Below are positions 17,722 to 26,237 of a DNA stretch of 64,000 nucleotides, piece after piece; position 1 is the stretch's first letter, and each line of letters opens with the position of its first letter. The notes under the pieces were generated by a model. That model made no database searches. It had not been told where the DNA came from and was given only the letters and a program-made list of their open reading frames with translations. Both the position numbers and the translations under genes were made by a program. The DNA comes from UBA6059 sp040219045 (lineage in GTDB: Bacteria; Bacteroidota; Bacteroidia; Cytophagales; Cyclobacteriaceae), in the NCBI GenBank assembly GCA_965229505.1, contig OZ245881.1, forward strand, positions 3,782,001 to 3,846,000. Reading direction: 5' to 3'.

Positions 17722-18978
17722 CTAATAGTACTTGAAATCAGACGAACTGTCCTCAGATAGCTCCTTATTCTTGCGTTTATCCATTATCATGATATAGAGC
17801 GCTATTATTGCGATAAGTGTAATTAAGATTGCACACCCAGTGATAATCCATTGCCTGTATTCAGATTTACGCTGATTAGCTTCAAGCTCTCTGTAGTAAC
17901 TGTCAACCACGCGAAATAGGTTTTCTTTGTCTTTCAGATCTGCAAGGGAGTTTAGGTCTTGATTTATCGACTTTTGCTCAATCAACATTTTTGTCAAATA
18001 CTCATTGGGCCGATCATCTTCTGTGCTGGTTAAATCTGCCATTAACTCAAAAATTCTTAGCTTTTCCTCATTCTTTTGAACTTGAGGATAAATCTCTAAT
18101 GCCCATTCACCGTATTTTCGGGCTTGTTCTTTATCATTCACAAAGAGATGCAGCTCGGTAAGTGTAACCAACGGGCCAAACTTGTCTTTATCTTCGAAGT
18201 AATCTAAGGACGACAGAGAGTATTTTTTTGCCAAATCAATATTGGCATTCTCAAAATAAACCTCTCCCAGGTTTTGATTGGCAAAACCTATATACTGCTT
18301 AAGTTTATCATTTGGCAGAGCATATTCACACTTAAGAACGTCGTTGTAATGCTTTATGGACAAGTCATATTCCTTAGCATCATGAAACAATATGCCCAGC
18401 TGATTATTGATCTGAGCAATCTTGTAAACCACGTCTTTAGATGTGGCTTCATCGAGTATTTCGAGGTATAAATCAACCGCTTTAGGATTGTAGTTTTCGC
18501 TATACGCATTGGCCAAATTGTACTTTAGACTCATTACGTTAGTCTGCTTTTTAAAAGGCCTTGTTTTGTCATAGGCCTCAGCATAAGGAATAGCCTCTTG
18601 ATAATACCTGATGCCGCTCTCTATATCCCCGTGCTGTTTAAAAATAACTCCCAGATTTTTCCTCACGGCCATCTCCAAAAATATATCGGAGGTATCAGCC
18701 TCTTCGAGAAGGTGAATAGTCTCGATGTAGTGAGCCGCAGCTCTTAAATCATGATTGTTAGCCTTAATGTAGCCTATTTTAAAATGAGCGAGTGCTTGGG
18801 CATATATGTCATCGCTGTTAGCTAATAATGAATAAGAGATTGACAAAATGCTATCGCTAGTCAGTTTAATATCTCCGTCATACTCCTTAATCAAGATGTG
18901 TCGCTGAGGAAGATAGTCGGAGGCAAACACTCGAAATGCCAATGAACAGATCATAAATAGGACTACCGATAATCTCAT
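17722..18978 (-). CDS. TPR-repeat protein with signal peptide and C-terminal membrane helix
   Basis: A 418-residue protein with a signal peptide (LSVVLFMICSLAFRVFAS), about eight tetratricopeptide-like helical pairs (for example AVRKNLGVIFKQHGDIESG and INNQLGILFHDAKEYDLS), a coiled segment and one membrane helix near the C-terminus (WIITGCAILITLIAIIALYIMIM) followed by a short charged tail. The layout resembles the sensor part of Bacteroidota TPR histidine kinases or LuxR-type regulators, but no kinase or DNA-binding domain follows the membrane helix. It may therefore be a periplasmic scaffold or a truncated sensor. A strong terminator ends only 24 nt before its start codon, so expression may depend on read-through from the small lipoprotein gene. 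Confidence 0.85.
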   Translation of the reverse strand: MRLSVVLFMICSLAFRVFASDYLPQRHILIKEYDGDIKLTSDSILSISYSLLANSDDIYAQALAHFKIGYIKANNHDLRAAAHYIETIHLLEEADTSDIFLEMAVRKNLGVIFKQHGDIESGIRYYQEAIPYAEAYDKTRPFKKQTNVMSLKYNLANAYSENYNPKAVDLYLEILDEATSKDVVYKIAQINNQLGILFHDAKEYDLSIKHYNDVLKCEYALPNDKLKQYIGFANQNLGEVYFENANIDLAKKYSLSSLDYFEDKDKFGPLVTLTELHLFVNDKEQARKYGEWALEIYPQVQKNEEKLRIFELMADLTSTEDDRPNEYLTKMLIEQKSINQDLNSLADLKDKENLFRVVDSYYRELEANQRKSEYRQWIITGCAILITLIAIIALYIMIMDKRKNKELSEDSSSDFKYY

Positions 18979-19002
18979 AATGAGTAAAGGTAATCTTCTA
19001 GC

Positions 19003-19039
19003 AAAAAAAAAGCGTAGAAAGAATCATCTTTCTACGCTT
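19003..19039 (-). terminator. Strong terminator or attenuator between small lipoprotein and TPR gene
   Basis: On the minus strand a perfect 13-bp stem (AAGCGTAGAAAGA / TCTTTCTACGCTT, loop of four) is followed by a run of eight T. The run ends 24 nt before the TPR start codon, which leaves little room for a separate promoter downstream. Confidence 0.9.
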
Positions 19040-19060
19040 GCTTTATTGAGCCTTTATTTA

Positions 19061-19222
19061 TCAGTTACCACCTTTTCCACCATCAGTATCATCTCCACCA
19101 CCAGTGGCTTGTGCCTCTATCTTCGATAGATCCGGATTGGCAAGGTCTTCAGAGTCGTCACAAGAGGTGAACGCGAAGGCAAAAAGTGAGGCAAGAACGA
19201 ATGTTAGCGTTAATCTTTTCAT
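19061..19222 (-). CDS. 53-residue lipoprotein with Asp/Gly-rich tail
   Basis: The frame encodes a signal peptide (MKRLTLTFVLASLFAFAFTS) followed by Cys21-Asp-Asp, a classic Bacteroidota lipobox with an acidic export signal. The mature part is only about 33 residues: an acidic spacer, a short KIEAQ helix, then a tail of alternating Gly and Asp (ATGGGDDTDGGKGGN). The stop codon is followed after about 20 bp by a strong terminator, so a short dedicated transcript is expected. It lies directly upstream of the TPR gene and downstream of a long AT-rich leader. The role is unknown; a small envelope component, or the signal for the TPR protein, is speculation. Confidence 0.82.
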   Translation of the reverse strand: MKRLTLTFVLASLFAFAFTSCDDSEDLANPDLSKIEAQATGGGDDTDGGKGGN

Positions 19223-19516
19223 AGCTGTTAATGTTTATAAGTTGTTAATAATATGTATACAAATAAAGTCAATTATATTATTAATTGCACACAACTGAAT
19301 AGAAATTATGTTTTAAGCTATTAAAATACATTTTGTTAAGTTTAGTTTTAGAGACTTATCCACATGAATATTTCATTTACTATGTGTATAAGTGTTGATT
19401 TGAAAGATATTTTTGATTTATTGATTGTAATAAGTGTGTTAATTCTGCAACCAATATTTTTATTTATATAAATCGCCAAGAGGTGGGGTTTGCCCTGTAG
19501 ACTATATTTTTGCTGC

Positions 19517-20761
19517 ATGACTGACCAGCAAATACTCTTTCTTTTGATTGGAATTGTTGTCTTTGACTTCCTCCTGGACAATGTGGTGGACTTCCTCAAT
19601 CACAAATCGGCCAATAAAAATATACCTAAGCCACTTGAGGGCATCTATGACAAGGAGAAGTACGAGCGATCTCAGGAGTATGGAGCCACCAACTATAGAT
19701 TCTCTCTAATTACTGGCTTTATATCATTCCTAGCCACATTGAGTATTCTGTACTTTGGCTGGTTTGGAGCGCTGGATCAGTGGGTGAGGGGATTTGCTCA
19801 AAATGAACTTGTGCTCAGCCTTTACTTTTTCGGGGTACTTTATTTCGTTTCAGATGTACTGACCATCCCGTTTCAACTCTATGGTACTTTCGTCATAGAA
19901 GAAAAGTTCGGTTTTAATAAATCGACGATCAAGACTTTCGTCGTTGATAAATTGAAGGGCTATCTCCTTGCAGTCCTTCTAGGTGGAATTTTACTGGTTG
20001 CATTGATCCTCCTGGTATTTGCTCTCGGAAAGAACTTTTGGCTATGGTTTTGGTTAGTCATTACCGTATTTATGATTTTCATGAATATGTTCTATACCAG
20101 CTTGATCGTTCCTCTGTTTAATAAACTCACTCCTCTGGCATCAGGAGAATTGAGAATGGCGATAGAGGAGTATGCACAGAAGGTCTCTTTCCCTCTCACG
20201 AACATCTTCGTTATTGATGGCTCTAAAAGGTCAAGTAAGGCCAATGCCTTCTTTTCTGGTTTTGGAAAGAACAAGAAAGTGGTACTCTATGATACCTTGA
20301 TCGAGAAGCATTCTAATGAAGAGTTGGTGGCAGTGCTGGCACATGAGGTGGGACATTTTAAGAAAAAGCACATCATTGGTAGCATGATATTGGGTATAGC
20401 TCAGACAGGCCTCATGCTCTTTCTGCTATCGCAAATGATTTTTAGCTCTGAGGTATCCTGGGCGATGGGTGGTGAAACAACTGCACTTCACCTGAATATG
20501 CTGGCTTTTGGTATACTTTACTCTCCACTGAGTAAAGTGCTTGGTGTCCTGATGAGTGTCTATTCGAGGAAGAATGAGTATGAGGCGGATGCCTATGCGA
20601 GCATAACTTACGGTAGTGCACCACTGGAGTCTGCGCTCAAAAAGCTTTCGGCAGATAATCTAAGCAACCTGACCCCTCATCCTTGGTATGTCTTCCTGAA
20701 CTACTCGCACCCTACGCTATTGCAGCGGATCACAGCTATGCGCCGGTATGCCAAAGTATAA
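19517..20761 (+). CDS. M48-family CAAX prenyl protease-like metallopeptidase (Ste24 type)
   Basis: A 414-residue polytopic membrane protease. The start at ATG 19517 (MTDQQILF) removes nine unlikely upstream residues. The zinc site is HEVGH at about 276-280, and the third ligand lies in NEYEADAYA about 75 residues later. The N-terminal YEKSQEYG-like segment (KYERSQEYGATNYRF), the GEVYIEEKFGFN-like region (FVIEEKFGFNKSTIKTF) and the membrane arrangement match Ste24/CAAX protease 1. Bacterial members probably act in membrane protein quality control, since bacteria lack CAAX prenylation. It is convergent with the TrmJ-like gene, with three bases between stops. Confidence 0.92.
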   Translation: MTDQQILFLLIGIVVFDFLLDNVVDFLNHKSANKNIPKPLEGIYDKEKYERSQEYGATNYRFSLITGFISFLATLSILYFGWFGALDQWVRGFAQNELVLSLYFFGVLYFVSDVLTIPFQLYGTFVIEEKFGFNKSTIKTFVVDKLKGYLLAVLLGGILLVALILLVFALGKNFWLWFWLVITVFMIFMNMFYTSLIVPLFNKLTPLASGELRMAIEEYAQKVSFPLTNIFVIDGSKRSSKANAFFSGFGKNKKVVLYDTLIEKHSNEELVAVLAHEVGHFKKKHIIGSMILGIAQTGLMLFLLSQMIFSSEVSWAMGGETTALHLNMLAFGILYSPLSKVLGVLMSVYSRKNEYEADAYASITYGSAPLESALKKLSADNLSNLTPHPWYVFLNYSHPTLLQRITAMRRYAKV

Positions 20762-20764
20762 AGA

Positions 20765-21454
20765 CTAGTCTCCAAGTTTTCTTTTTAAGAAACGAGACAG
20801 AGCGAGTATTAGTGAAGTGTCTTCTGCGGAGGCCGACATTAGTCGGTCTTTGAGTCGGCGATAGAGACTGGGCTGTTTATCAACTTGCAGATAGTCAAGC
20901 AATTTTGTGACTTCCTCCTTTAGCCGTTTCTGATCAGTATTCGCATCCATAAACTTTGATGGAGATACCTCGTCGGGGAGGATTTGTGACAACTCGTAGG
21001 CATAAATCATGACTGCCTGAGCTAAGTTTAAGGACGGGTGAGTAGTATGGAGTGGAATGGTAGTGAGCAAATCACACAGCTCAATTTCTTTATTCGAAAG
21101 ACCGTTTCGCTCGCTACCAAACACCAAAGCCACATGATTGACCGCTCCGATCTTTGACCTCAGCAGATGGATTAGTTCCCCGGGCTCATAGTAGTCATGT
21201 CGGCCTACTCTATTTTTTGCAGTAGAGCCGATAATCAAGTCCATCCCTTCAACAGCCTGAGACAGGTCGGAGCAAACCTTAGCTGACTCGAGTAGGTCAT
21301 GCGAGCCATAAGCGGTCTTAAGTACCTTTTGATCTTGATGACTATCTGAATCGACGAGTATAAGATCAGTAAACCCCATGGTTTTCATAGCTCTACATGC
21401 AAAGCCGATGTTTTCGGGTACGGAGGGGTGGCAGAGTACAAAATGGATTTTCAT
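20765..21454 (-). CDS. SpoU/TrmH-family RNA 2'-O-methyltransferase, TrmJ-like
   Basis: A 229-residue SPOUT-class enzyme. Motif 1 is HPSVPENIGFACRAMKTMG, motif 2 is LVFGSERNGLSNKEI, and motif 3 is HPSLNLAQAVMIYAYEL, together forming the knotted S-adenosylmethionine site. The extended C-terminal helical part and the length fit TrmJ, which methylates tRNA position 32, but assignment between TrmJ and other TrmH subfamilies is not certain by eye. Its start overlaps the stop of the AlkD-like gene by four bases (ATGA), so it is the last gene of a three-gene operon joining tRNA modification to DNA alkylation repair. Confidence 0.88.
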   Translation of the reverse strand: MKIHFVLCHPSVPENIGFACRAMKTMGFTDLILVDSDSHQDQKVLKTAYGSHDLLESAKVCSDLSQAVEGMDLIIGSTAKNRVGRHDYYEPGELIHLLRSKIGAVNHVALVFGSERNGLSNKEIELCDLLTTIPLHTTHPSLNLAQAVMIYAYELSQILPDEVSPSKFMDANTDQKRLKEEVTKLLDYLQVDKQPSLYRRLKDRLMSASAEDTSLILALSRFLKRKLGD

Positions 21455-22119
21455 TGGAGTCGCTTAGCTGCTTCCTTTCGACTGAGCGGTTGTAGGTCGG
21501 CGTGATCGAGGAACCACTTCACGCTCTCTGGTTGACGTTTGCTGTACTGTCTGAGCGCCCAGCCGATGGCTTTGGTGATGAAGAATTCTTTACTTGACTT
21601 ATGCAGATTGATATACCCAAAAAGTCGGTTTTCATCGAAGTTGTCTGCTTCGAAGAATAGTTGATTGAGGATGGCAGACCTAATCAACCATAGATTGTTA
21701 CTCTTTACCCACTGATCGGGACCATTGGTAATCAAGTTAGGAAATTGCTGAAAGAAGTAGCCGCCTATCTTACCAGCAAACATGTCCACGGTATCCCACC
21801 AACTCCGGTGCGTGATACAATGGTGGATCAAAGAAAGGTGATGCGCCTGAAGATATTTCTTGTATCGTATGACGGTCTCAATTGCGAAATAGTGAAACTC
21901 GCGCTGAGGTTTTTCCCAGGCTGTTAGCACTACGGTTTCCAGCTCCTCTCTATTCCCGATAGGGTGGGCGGCCCAGGCTGATCTGTAGTGTGGCCACCGC
22001 TCATCGCGCTGTAGTCCGAAAAAGGGAAATTGGTTCTTCAGATAGGCCTCCATTTCAGCGGCCTTTGTCGGATTTCTATGCTGCAAAAAACTCGCTTCGA
22101 TATGAGCGACAATATCCAT
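21451..22119 (-). CDS. AlkD-like DNA alkylation repair glycosylase
   Basis: A 222-residue HEAT-like helical protein of the AlkD family. The start at ATG 22119 was chosen because upstream codons overlap the DoxX gene in another frame and do not resemble the family. The residues AlkD uses to hold the flipped, alkylated base are present: Trp107-Trp108 and Asp112 within RSWWDTVD, and Arg147 in NLWLIRSAI. AlkD removes positively charged N3- and N7-alkyl purines. The stop of the DoxX gene and this start share a base (TAATG), and the TrmJ-like gene follows with a 4-nt overlap. Confidence 0.9.
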   Translation of the reverse strand: MDIVAHIEASFLQHRNPTKAAEMEAYLKNQFPFFGLQRDERWPHYRSAWAAHPIGNREELETVVLTAWEKPQREFHYFAIETVIRYKKYLQAHHLSLIHHCITHRSWWDTVDMFAGKIGGYFFQQFPNLITNGPDQWVKSNNLWLIRSAILNQLFFEADNFDENRLFGYINLHKSSKEFFITKAIGWALRQYSKRQPESVKWFLDHADLQPLSRKEAAKRLQ

Positions 22120-22496
22120 TAGGCAGTGAATTGATAGGCCCACCAAATCAAAACGCCTTGAAAAGGAAGTCTGACCCAAAGTGCCCAGATTGGAACTTTC
22201 ATGCCCGCACCTTTGGCCATGAGATGGTAAACGTTCGCGGGAAATACACCAATCAAGAGGAGGATAATCCCCCATGCCGCCACAGACTGATAAGCTGGGA
22301 ATAAGATGAGAATACCCAGGCTAAATTCTATGGCACCAGTGATCCAGTTGATCCATTCTTTGAAGGGTAAGAATGGTGGTATGATTCTGAGGAAAAACTT
22401 CGGCTTTAAGAAATGGTAGACACCTGCGAAAATGTAGAAGCCGGCCATCACATACATGGAGATCGATAAGAGCATAATCAAACATACTACTTTCAT
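22119..22496 (-). CDS. DoxX-family small membrane protein
   Basis: A 125-residue protein with four hydrophobic segments. It carries the DoxX features YIFAGVYHFLKPKFFLRI and the conserved GAIEFSLGILIL helix. The ATG at 22496 is preferred over an in-frame TTG two codons earlier. DoxX-like proteins are inner-membrane proteins linked to quinone or thiol oxidation in a few systems, but most are uncharacterised. It is the first gene of the tight operon with AlkD and the TrmJ-like enzyme, joined by a TAATG overlap. Confidence 0.85.
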   Translation of the reverse strand: MKVVCLIMLLSISMYVMAGFYIFAGVYHFLKPKFFLRIIPPFLPFKEWINWITGAIEFSLGILILFPAYQSVAAWGIILLLIGVFPANVYHLMAKGAGMKVPIWALWVRLPFQGVLIWWAYQFTA

Positions 22497-22615
22497 ATTC
22501 AAGCTGTGGAGGTCGTCTCTGAGAAATTTCGTTTGCGGTAGCTCAATATACCGTCAAGGTGGTATTGCGATAGGACTGAGGTCTAGGGAATTTAGGGGGA
22601 CTAAAACTAAATATC

Positions 22616-24718
22616 ATGAACAAGCTATTACTGACGGCTCTATTTCTGTTTTCTTTTTCGGCGTACTCGCAGGATCGACTGGTTTTCTCAGATGATTTCG
22701 AGGATAATCGCTGGGACTGGCCTGTATTCTCGCATGACAATGCTGAGGGGAAGTTCAACTACGGGCGATATCAGTTTGAGCACAAGCGAGAAAGTGGCTC
22801 GTGGAGTACGTATCAAGCCATAAAACTCAACGAAAAGCGACCCTGGCGCATAGAGGTGGTGATGGGACATCTGAAAGGTGTGAATAATCACGGTTACTCA
22901 TTGCTCTTTGGTAAGGATGGTAATAGCTATTATCAATTCGCGCTCAGTGGCAATGGGTATTTCTTCATCGGTAAGACGATCGATGGTGACTATTCTGATA
23001 TTCTTGATTGGGTGGAGAAGAAAAACCTCATCAATACCTCAGGAGGCCTTAACAAAATAGAAATTATAGGCGGTACTGGTCGCTGGGAGTTCAAGATCAA
23101 TGGTGAGCGCGTGCATGAGATGGCGGCATTAGATTTTCATGGTAATTCCATGGGTTTCAATGTCTCTAATGCGCAATCGATCACTGTCGAAAGCATGCGT
23201 ATTTACCAGGACGACAACCCTATCCAGGTGGTGGCTGATGTGCCAGCCGATCTGGTCAAGGAAAATCTAGGAAGGAATGTCAATACGGAATGGTCTGAGA
23301 AGATGCCAATTATCGCTCCGGACGGTAAGACCCTCTTTTTTGTCAGGGATTCATATCCGCTTAATACAAGTCCCGAGCATGATGATATATGGTTCTCTAC
23401 TTTAGACGGAGATGAGTGGAGTGTTGCGAAACAGATGCCCTATCCACTTAATCAGGACTTTCACAATACCGTAATTAGTGTGACCCCTGACAACAACAGT
23501 CTAATGCTCATGAATAGATATCTGTCTGACGGATCTGGAAGCAATGGCAAGGGTATCTCACTGTCACAGCGCACAGAGGACGGCTGGTCGATTCCCCAGG
23601 ATGTCACTATCGACAACTACTATAACAATGGAATACACTCTGAGTCCAACTTGTCGAGCAATGGAAAGGTTATTCTGATCACTTTGAACAGAGAAGATAC
23701 CCAAAATGCCGATGATAAAGACTCCAGAGACATCTATGTCTGCTTCAGAAACGACGATGGCTCGTTCAGTGAACCGAAAAATATTGGGGCTACCGTAAAT
23801 ACTACGGGAGACGAAACCTCGCCATTCCTGGCCGCTGATGATAAGACCATGTTCTTTAGCTCAAATGGCTGGCCGGGATATGGTAGTTCGGATATCTTCA
23901 TGACGAAGCGGTTGGATGATACGTGGATGAACTGGAGTGAGCCCAAAAACCTGGGTATGGGCATCAACACAAGTGATTGGGATGCTTACTTCAATATCCC
24001 TGCGTCAGGTGCCTATGCCTACATGATTTCCACCAACAATAGTGTCGGAAGTGGTGACGTCTTTCGCATCAAGCTACCGCCGGCGCTACTGCCTGAGCCA
24101 GTCGTACTCGTATCCGGTGTGGTCTACGATAGCAAGACTGAGCAACCGATTGGTGCTAAGGTGACCTATACAGACATTACGACAGGAGTCGAGCTTGGTA
24201 TTGCCAGCTCAGATCCTACAGATGGCACATATCAGATCGTACTGCCCTTGGGTAAGCAATATGCCTTCCGCGGCGAGAAAGAGGCCTACTATCCAATGAG
24301 TGAGTATTTGGATGTGAGAGAGCTCTCCGCTTATCAGGAGATCACCGAGGACCTTCATCTCACTCCACTGGAAGTAGGTCAGACTATCAGAATCAACAAC
24401 ATTTTCTTTGAGTTCAATGAGTCCGAGCTTAAGCAAGAGTCCTTTGAAGAACTCAACCTGTTGGTTCGTATACTGGAGAACAATCCGAATATCAAGATTG
24501 AGTTGGGTGGACACACGGATAGCAAAGGCTCTGATGACTATAATCTACAGTTGTCGACCAGCCGAGCTGCATCAGTACGTACTTACCTATCGGAAAAAGG
24601 AATAGCAGCAGACAGGCTAATCTCCAAGGGATATGGCGAGAGTAAACCTGTAGCAACTAACGATACCGAAGAAGGTCAGGCACTCAACAGAAGAGTAGAG
24701 TTCACCATTCTGGAGTAG
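22616..24718 (+). CDS. OmpA-family protein with PD40 propeller and regulatory-like domain
   Basis: A 700-residue envelope protein. After the signal peptide (LLLTALFLFSFSAYSQ) come: a concanavalin/LamG-like domain (about 20-200); PD40/TolB-like repeats (about 215-490, with KMPIIAPDGKTLFFVRD and DETSPFLAADDKTMFFSSNG); a carboxypeptidase-regulatory-like beta sandwich (about 495-580, VSGVVYDSKTEQPIGAKV); and a C-terminal OmpA peptidoglycan-binding domain (about 590-700, with ELGGHTDSKGSDDYN and NRRVEFTI). Propeller, regulatory-like domain and OmpA in this order recall the T9SS component PorE, but the N-terminal TPR part of PorE is replaced by a lectin-like fold. It likely ties an outer-membrane assembly to peptidoglycan. 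Confidence 0.9.
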   Translation: MNKLLLTALFLFSFSAYSQDRLVFSDDFEDNRWDWPVFSHDNAEGKFNYGRYQFEHKRESGSWSTYQAIKLNEKRPWRIEVVMGHLKGVNNHGYSLLFGKDGNSYYQFALSGNGYFFIGKTIDGDYSDILDWVEKKNLINTSGGLNKIEIIGGTGRWEFKINGERVHEMAALDFHGNSMGFNVSNAQSITVESMRIYQDDNPIQVVADVPADLVKENLGRNVNTEWSEKMPIIAPDGKTLFFVRDSYPLNTSPEHDDIWFSTLDGDEWSVAKQMPYPLNQDFHNTVISVTPDNNSLMLMNRYLSDGSGSNGKGISLSQRTEDGWSIPQDVTIDNYYNNGIHSESNLSSNGKVILITLNREDTQNADDKDSRDIYVCFRNDDGSFSEPKNIGATVNTTGDETSPFLAADDKTMFFSSNGWPGYGSSDIFMTKRLDDTWMNWSEPKNLGMGINTSDWDAYFNIPASGAYAYMISTNNSVGSGDVFRIKLPPALLPEPVVLVSGVVYDSKTEQPIGAKVTYTDITTGVELGIASSDPTDGTYQIVLPLGKQYAFRGEKEAYYPMSEYLDVRELSAYQEITEDLHLTPLEVGQTIRINNIFFEFNESELKQESFEELNLLVRILENNPNIKIELGGHTDSKGSDDYNLQLSTSRAASVRTYLSEKGIAADRLISKGYGESKPVATNDTEEGQALNRRVEFTILE

Positions 24719-24730
24719 CAGAGAATCTAT

Positions 24731-25237
24731 TTACTCCATACCTCCAATCAGCTCAATGAATGTGCCGTCAGGGTCTTTCACGAGAATGAAATAATGACCA
24801 TCAGGGAGAAGAACGGGGGTGTCACCCAGTGTGGCAACATCATTATCTTTTATTCGCTTCAATACATCATTGAGCGTATTGTAAAAGATCGTGATATAGC
24901 GCATGCCGGTATCACCGTCGATAAACTGATGGTCCGCATTCTCGCCTTTATTACCAAAGGACATTAGTTTCCATTCATTAGCTGATGGAGAGTCTTCCAG
25001 TTTCATGACGGCCACAGAGAGCGGCTTGCCATCCGTCAATCCGGTGGCTTTAGCTATTTCCGACGTGACATCAAACCCACCCGTTTGGCGCATGCCTATG
25101 ATGTTGGTATAGAATTCCTTAGACCTTTCAAGATCTTCCACTACCACGCCTATCTGGATGGTTGGACTTGAAAACTCTGACTGTGCCATAGCAGAATAGT
25201 TTACGACTATAAGTGCAATGAAAAAAAGATTTTTCAT
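24731..25237 (-). CDS. Exported VOC (glyoxalase/bleomycin-resistance) family protein
   Basis: A 168-residue protein with a signal peptide (LFFIALIVVNYSAMAQ) followed by a single vicinal-oxygen-chelate domain: IQIGVVVEDLERSKEFYTN at the first repeat and LLPDGHYFILVKDPDGTFIEL at the second. Metal ligands typical of the fold (a Glu near the end of each half) are partly visible. VOC enzymes range from glyoxalases to dioxygenases; an extracytoplasmic one of unknown substrate is uncommon. It starts four bases after the upstream propeller gene stops, so the two form an operon. It is convergent with the OmpA gene. Confidence 0.85.
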   Translation of the reverse strand: MKNLFFIALIVVNYSAMAQSEFSSPTIQIGVVVEDLERSKEFYTNIIGMRQTGGFDVTSEIAKATGLTDGKPLSVAVMKLEDSPSANEWKLMSFGNKGENADHQFIDGDTGMRYITIFYNTLNDVLKRIKDNDVATLGDTPVLLPDGHYFILVKDPDGTFIELIGGME

Positions 25238-25241
25238 AGAA

Positions 25242-26084
25242 TTATTCGTTGATGACGATGGCTATTTTGTCCTTTGCGGTAGCGATACGGGTGATCAGGC
25301 CCAGGTCGAATTCTGCGCCTAGATCGGCTACCAAACTCCACCCATCATCTGAAGTCCAGCGATGTAGTTGTGTATCCTTGCCCATGAGAATGCTGCCATC
25401 GGCCAGCCATGCCATATCTTGAGAACCTTCCAAAGTTGTGGTTACTGTTAGTACTTCTTGAGACTTGGGATTGAGTGATTTGACTTCTCCGGCTTGTGTA
25501 AAGCTGATCAACCCAGTATTGGGAATATTATGAATAGACCGGCCGATATTCTCCGTGATGATCGTGTGTTTCATTGGGACGGTATTGGTGACTTGCAAAG
25601 TGGCTGGATCACCCAATACAAACGATACTAGCGTAATATTATCCCACCAGGCGTAGTAGCCGATGACCCTATCGGGAACGGCCACCTCAGGTCGGCCACC
25701 TTCTTTCGGATACTTCCAAAAAAGCTGCTGGCCATTATCTTCAAGGACGATCGCACTGATATACTTACCATCGGGTGTCTCCTTGGGAGAATATTCACCG
25801 CCAGGGGTATTTGTGAGCCGCTTGTATAGCCCCGATTCCAGATCGTAGCTCATGATGTCAGGGTTTTTATCGATAGCACTATTGTAATAGAGCAAGGACT
25901 GATCCGCAGAGAATGAAGGCTGGTTATCGTACTTACCCGGGTTGTTGCTGACGTTCTTAGGATTGGAGAGGGTCATTTTTGCTCCTTCCAGGGTGTAGTC
26001 AAATAAGTACACTTCGGTGTAGGGCTGTGCTTTTGAAAAACCCAGTGTGAGTACGGCAAGTAATAAGGTGATTGAAGTCTTCAC
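25242..26084 (-). CDS. Secreted TolB/PD40-like propeller protein
   Basis: The best start is GTG at 26084, which gives a 280-residue protein with an ordinary signal peptide (KTSITLLLAVLTLGFSKAQ) preceded by the A-rich leader usual in this phylum; the open frame runs 31 codons further upstream without family-like sequence. The mature protein shows repeated PD40-type strands (DNQPSFSADQSLLYYNS and YSPKETPDGKYISAIV) of a beta-propeller. Such propellers mediate protein-protein or protein-carbohydrate contacts without a fixed enzymatic role. It is followed four bases later by the VOC gene, so the two products probably work together in the periplasm or outside the cell. Confidence 0.85.
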   Translation of the reverse strand: MKTSITLLLAVLTLGFSKAQPYTEVYLFDYTLEGAKMTLSNPKNVSNNPGKYDNQPSFSADQSLLYYNSAIDKNPDIMSYDLESGLYKRLTNTPGGEYSPKETPDGKYISAIVLEDNGQQLFWKYPKEGGRPEVAVPDRVIGYYAWWDNITLVSFVLGDPATLQVTNTVPMKHTIITENIGRSIHNIPNTGLISFTQAGEVKSLNPKSQEVLTVTTTLEGSQDMAWLADGSILMGKDTQLHRWTSDDGWSLVADLGAEFDLGLITRIATAKDKIAIVINE

Positions 26085-26161
26085 TTTTTTATTTGGAAGA
26101 TAGTTAATTCTTGAATTCTGTAGGAGCAATAGCCATCGAACACCCATGGGTTCGAAGACAC

Positions 26162-26210
26162 AAAAAAGCCGTCTCACGCTCTACTCAAATAGCAGGAATG
26201 AGGCGGCTTT
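26162..26210 (-). terminator. Terminator of the BNR propeller gene
   Basis: On the minus strand a 12-bp stem (AAAGCCGCCTCA / TGAGACGGCTTT, one G-U pair) with a 22-nt loop is followed by six T. It lies about 30 bp past the stop codon of the large propeller gene and before the propeller/VOC operon. Confidence 0.75.
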
Positions 26211-26237
26211 AATTGATAGCTAAGCTATCCGATCAGC

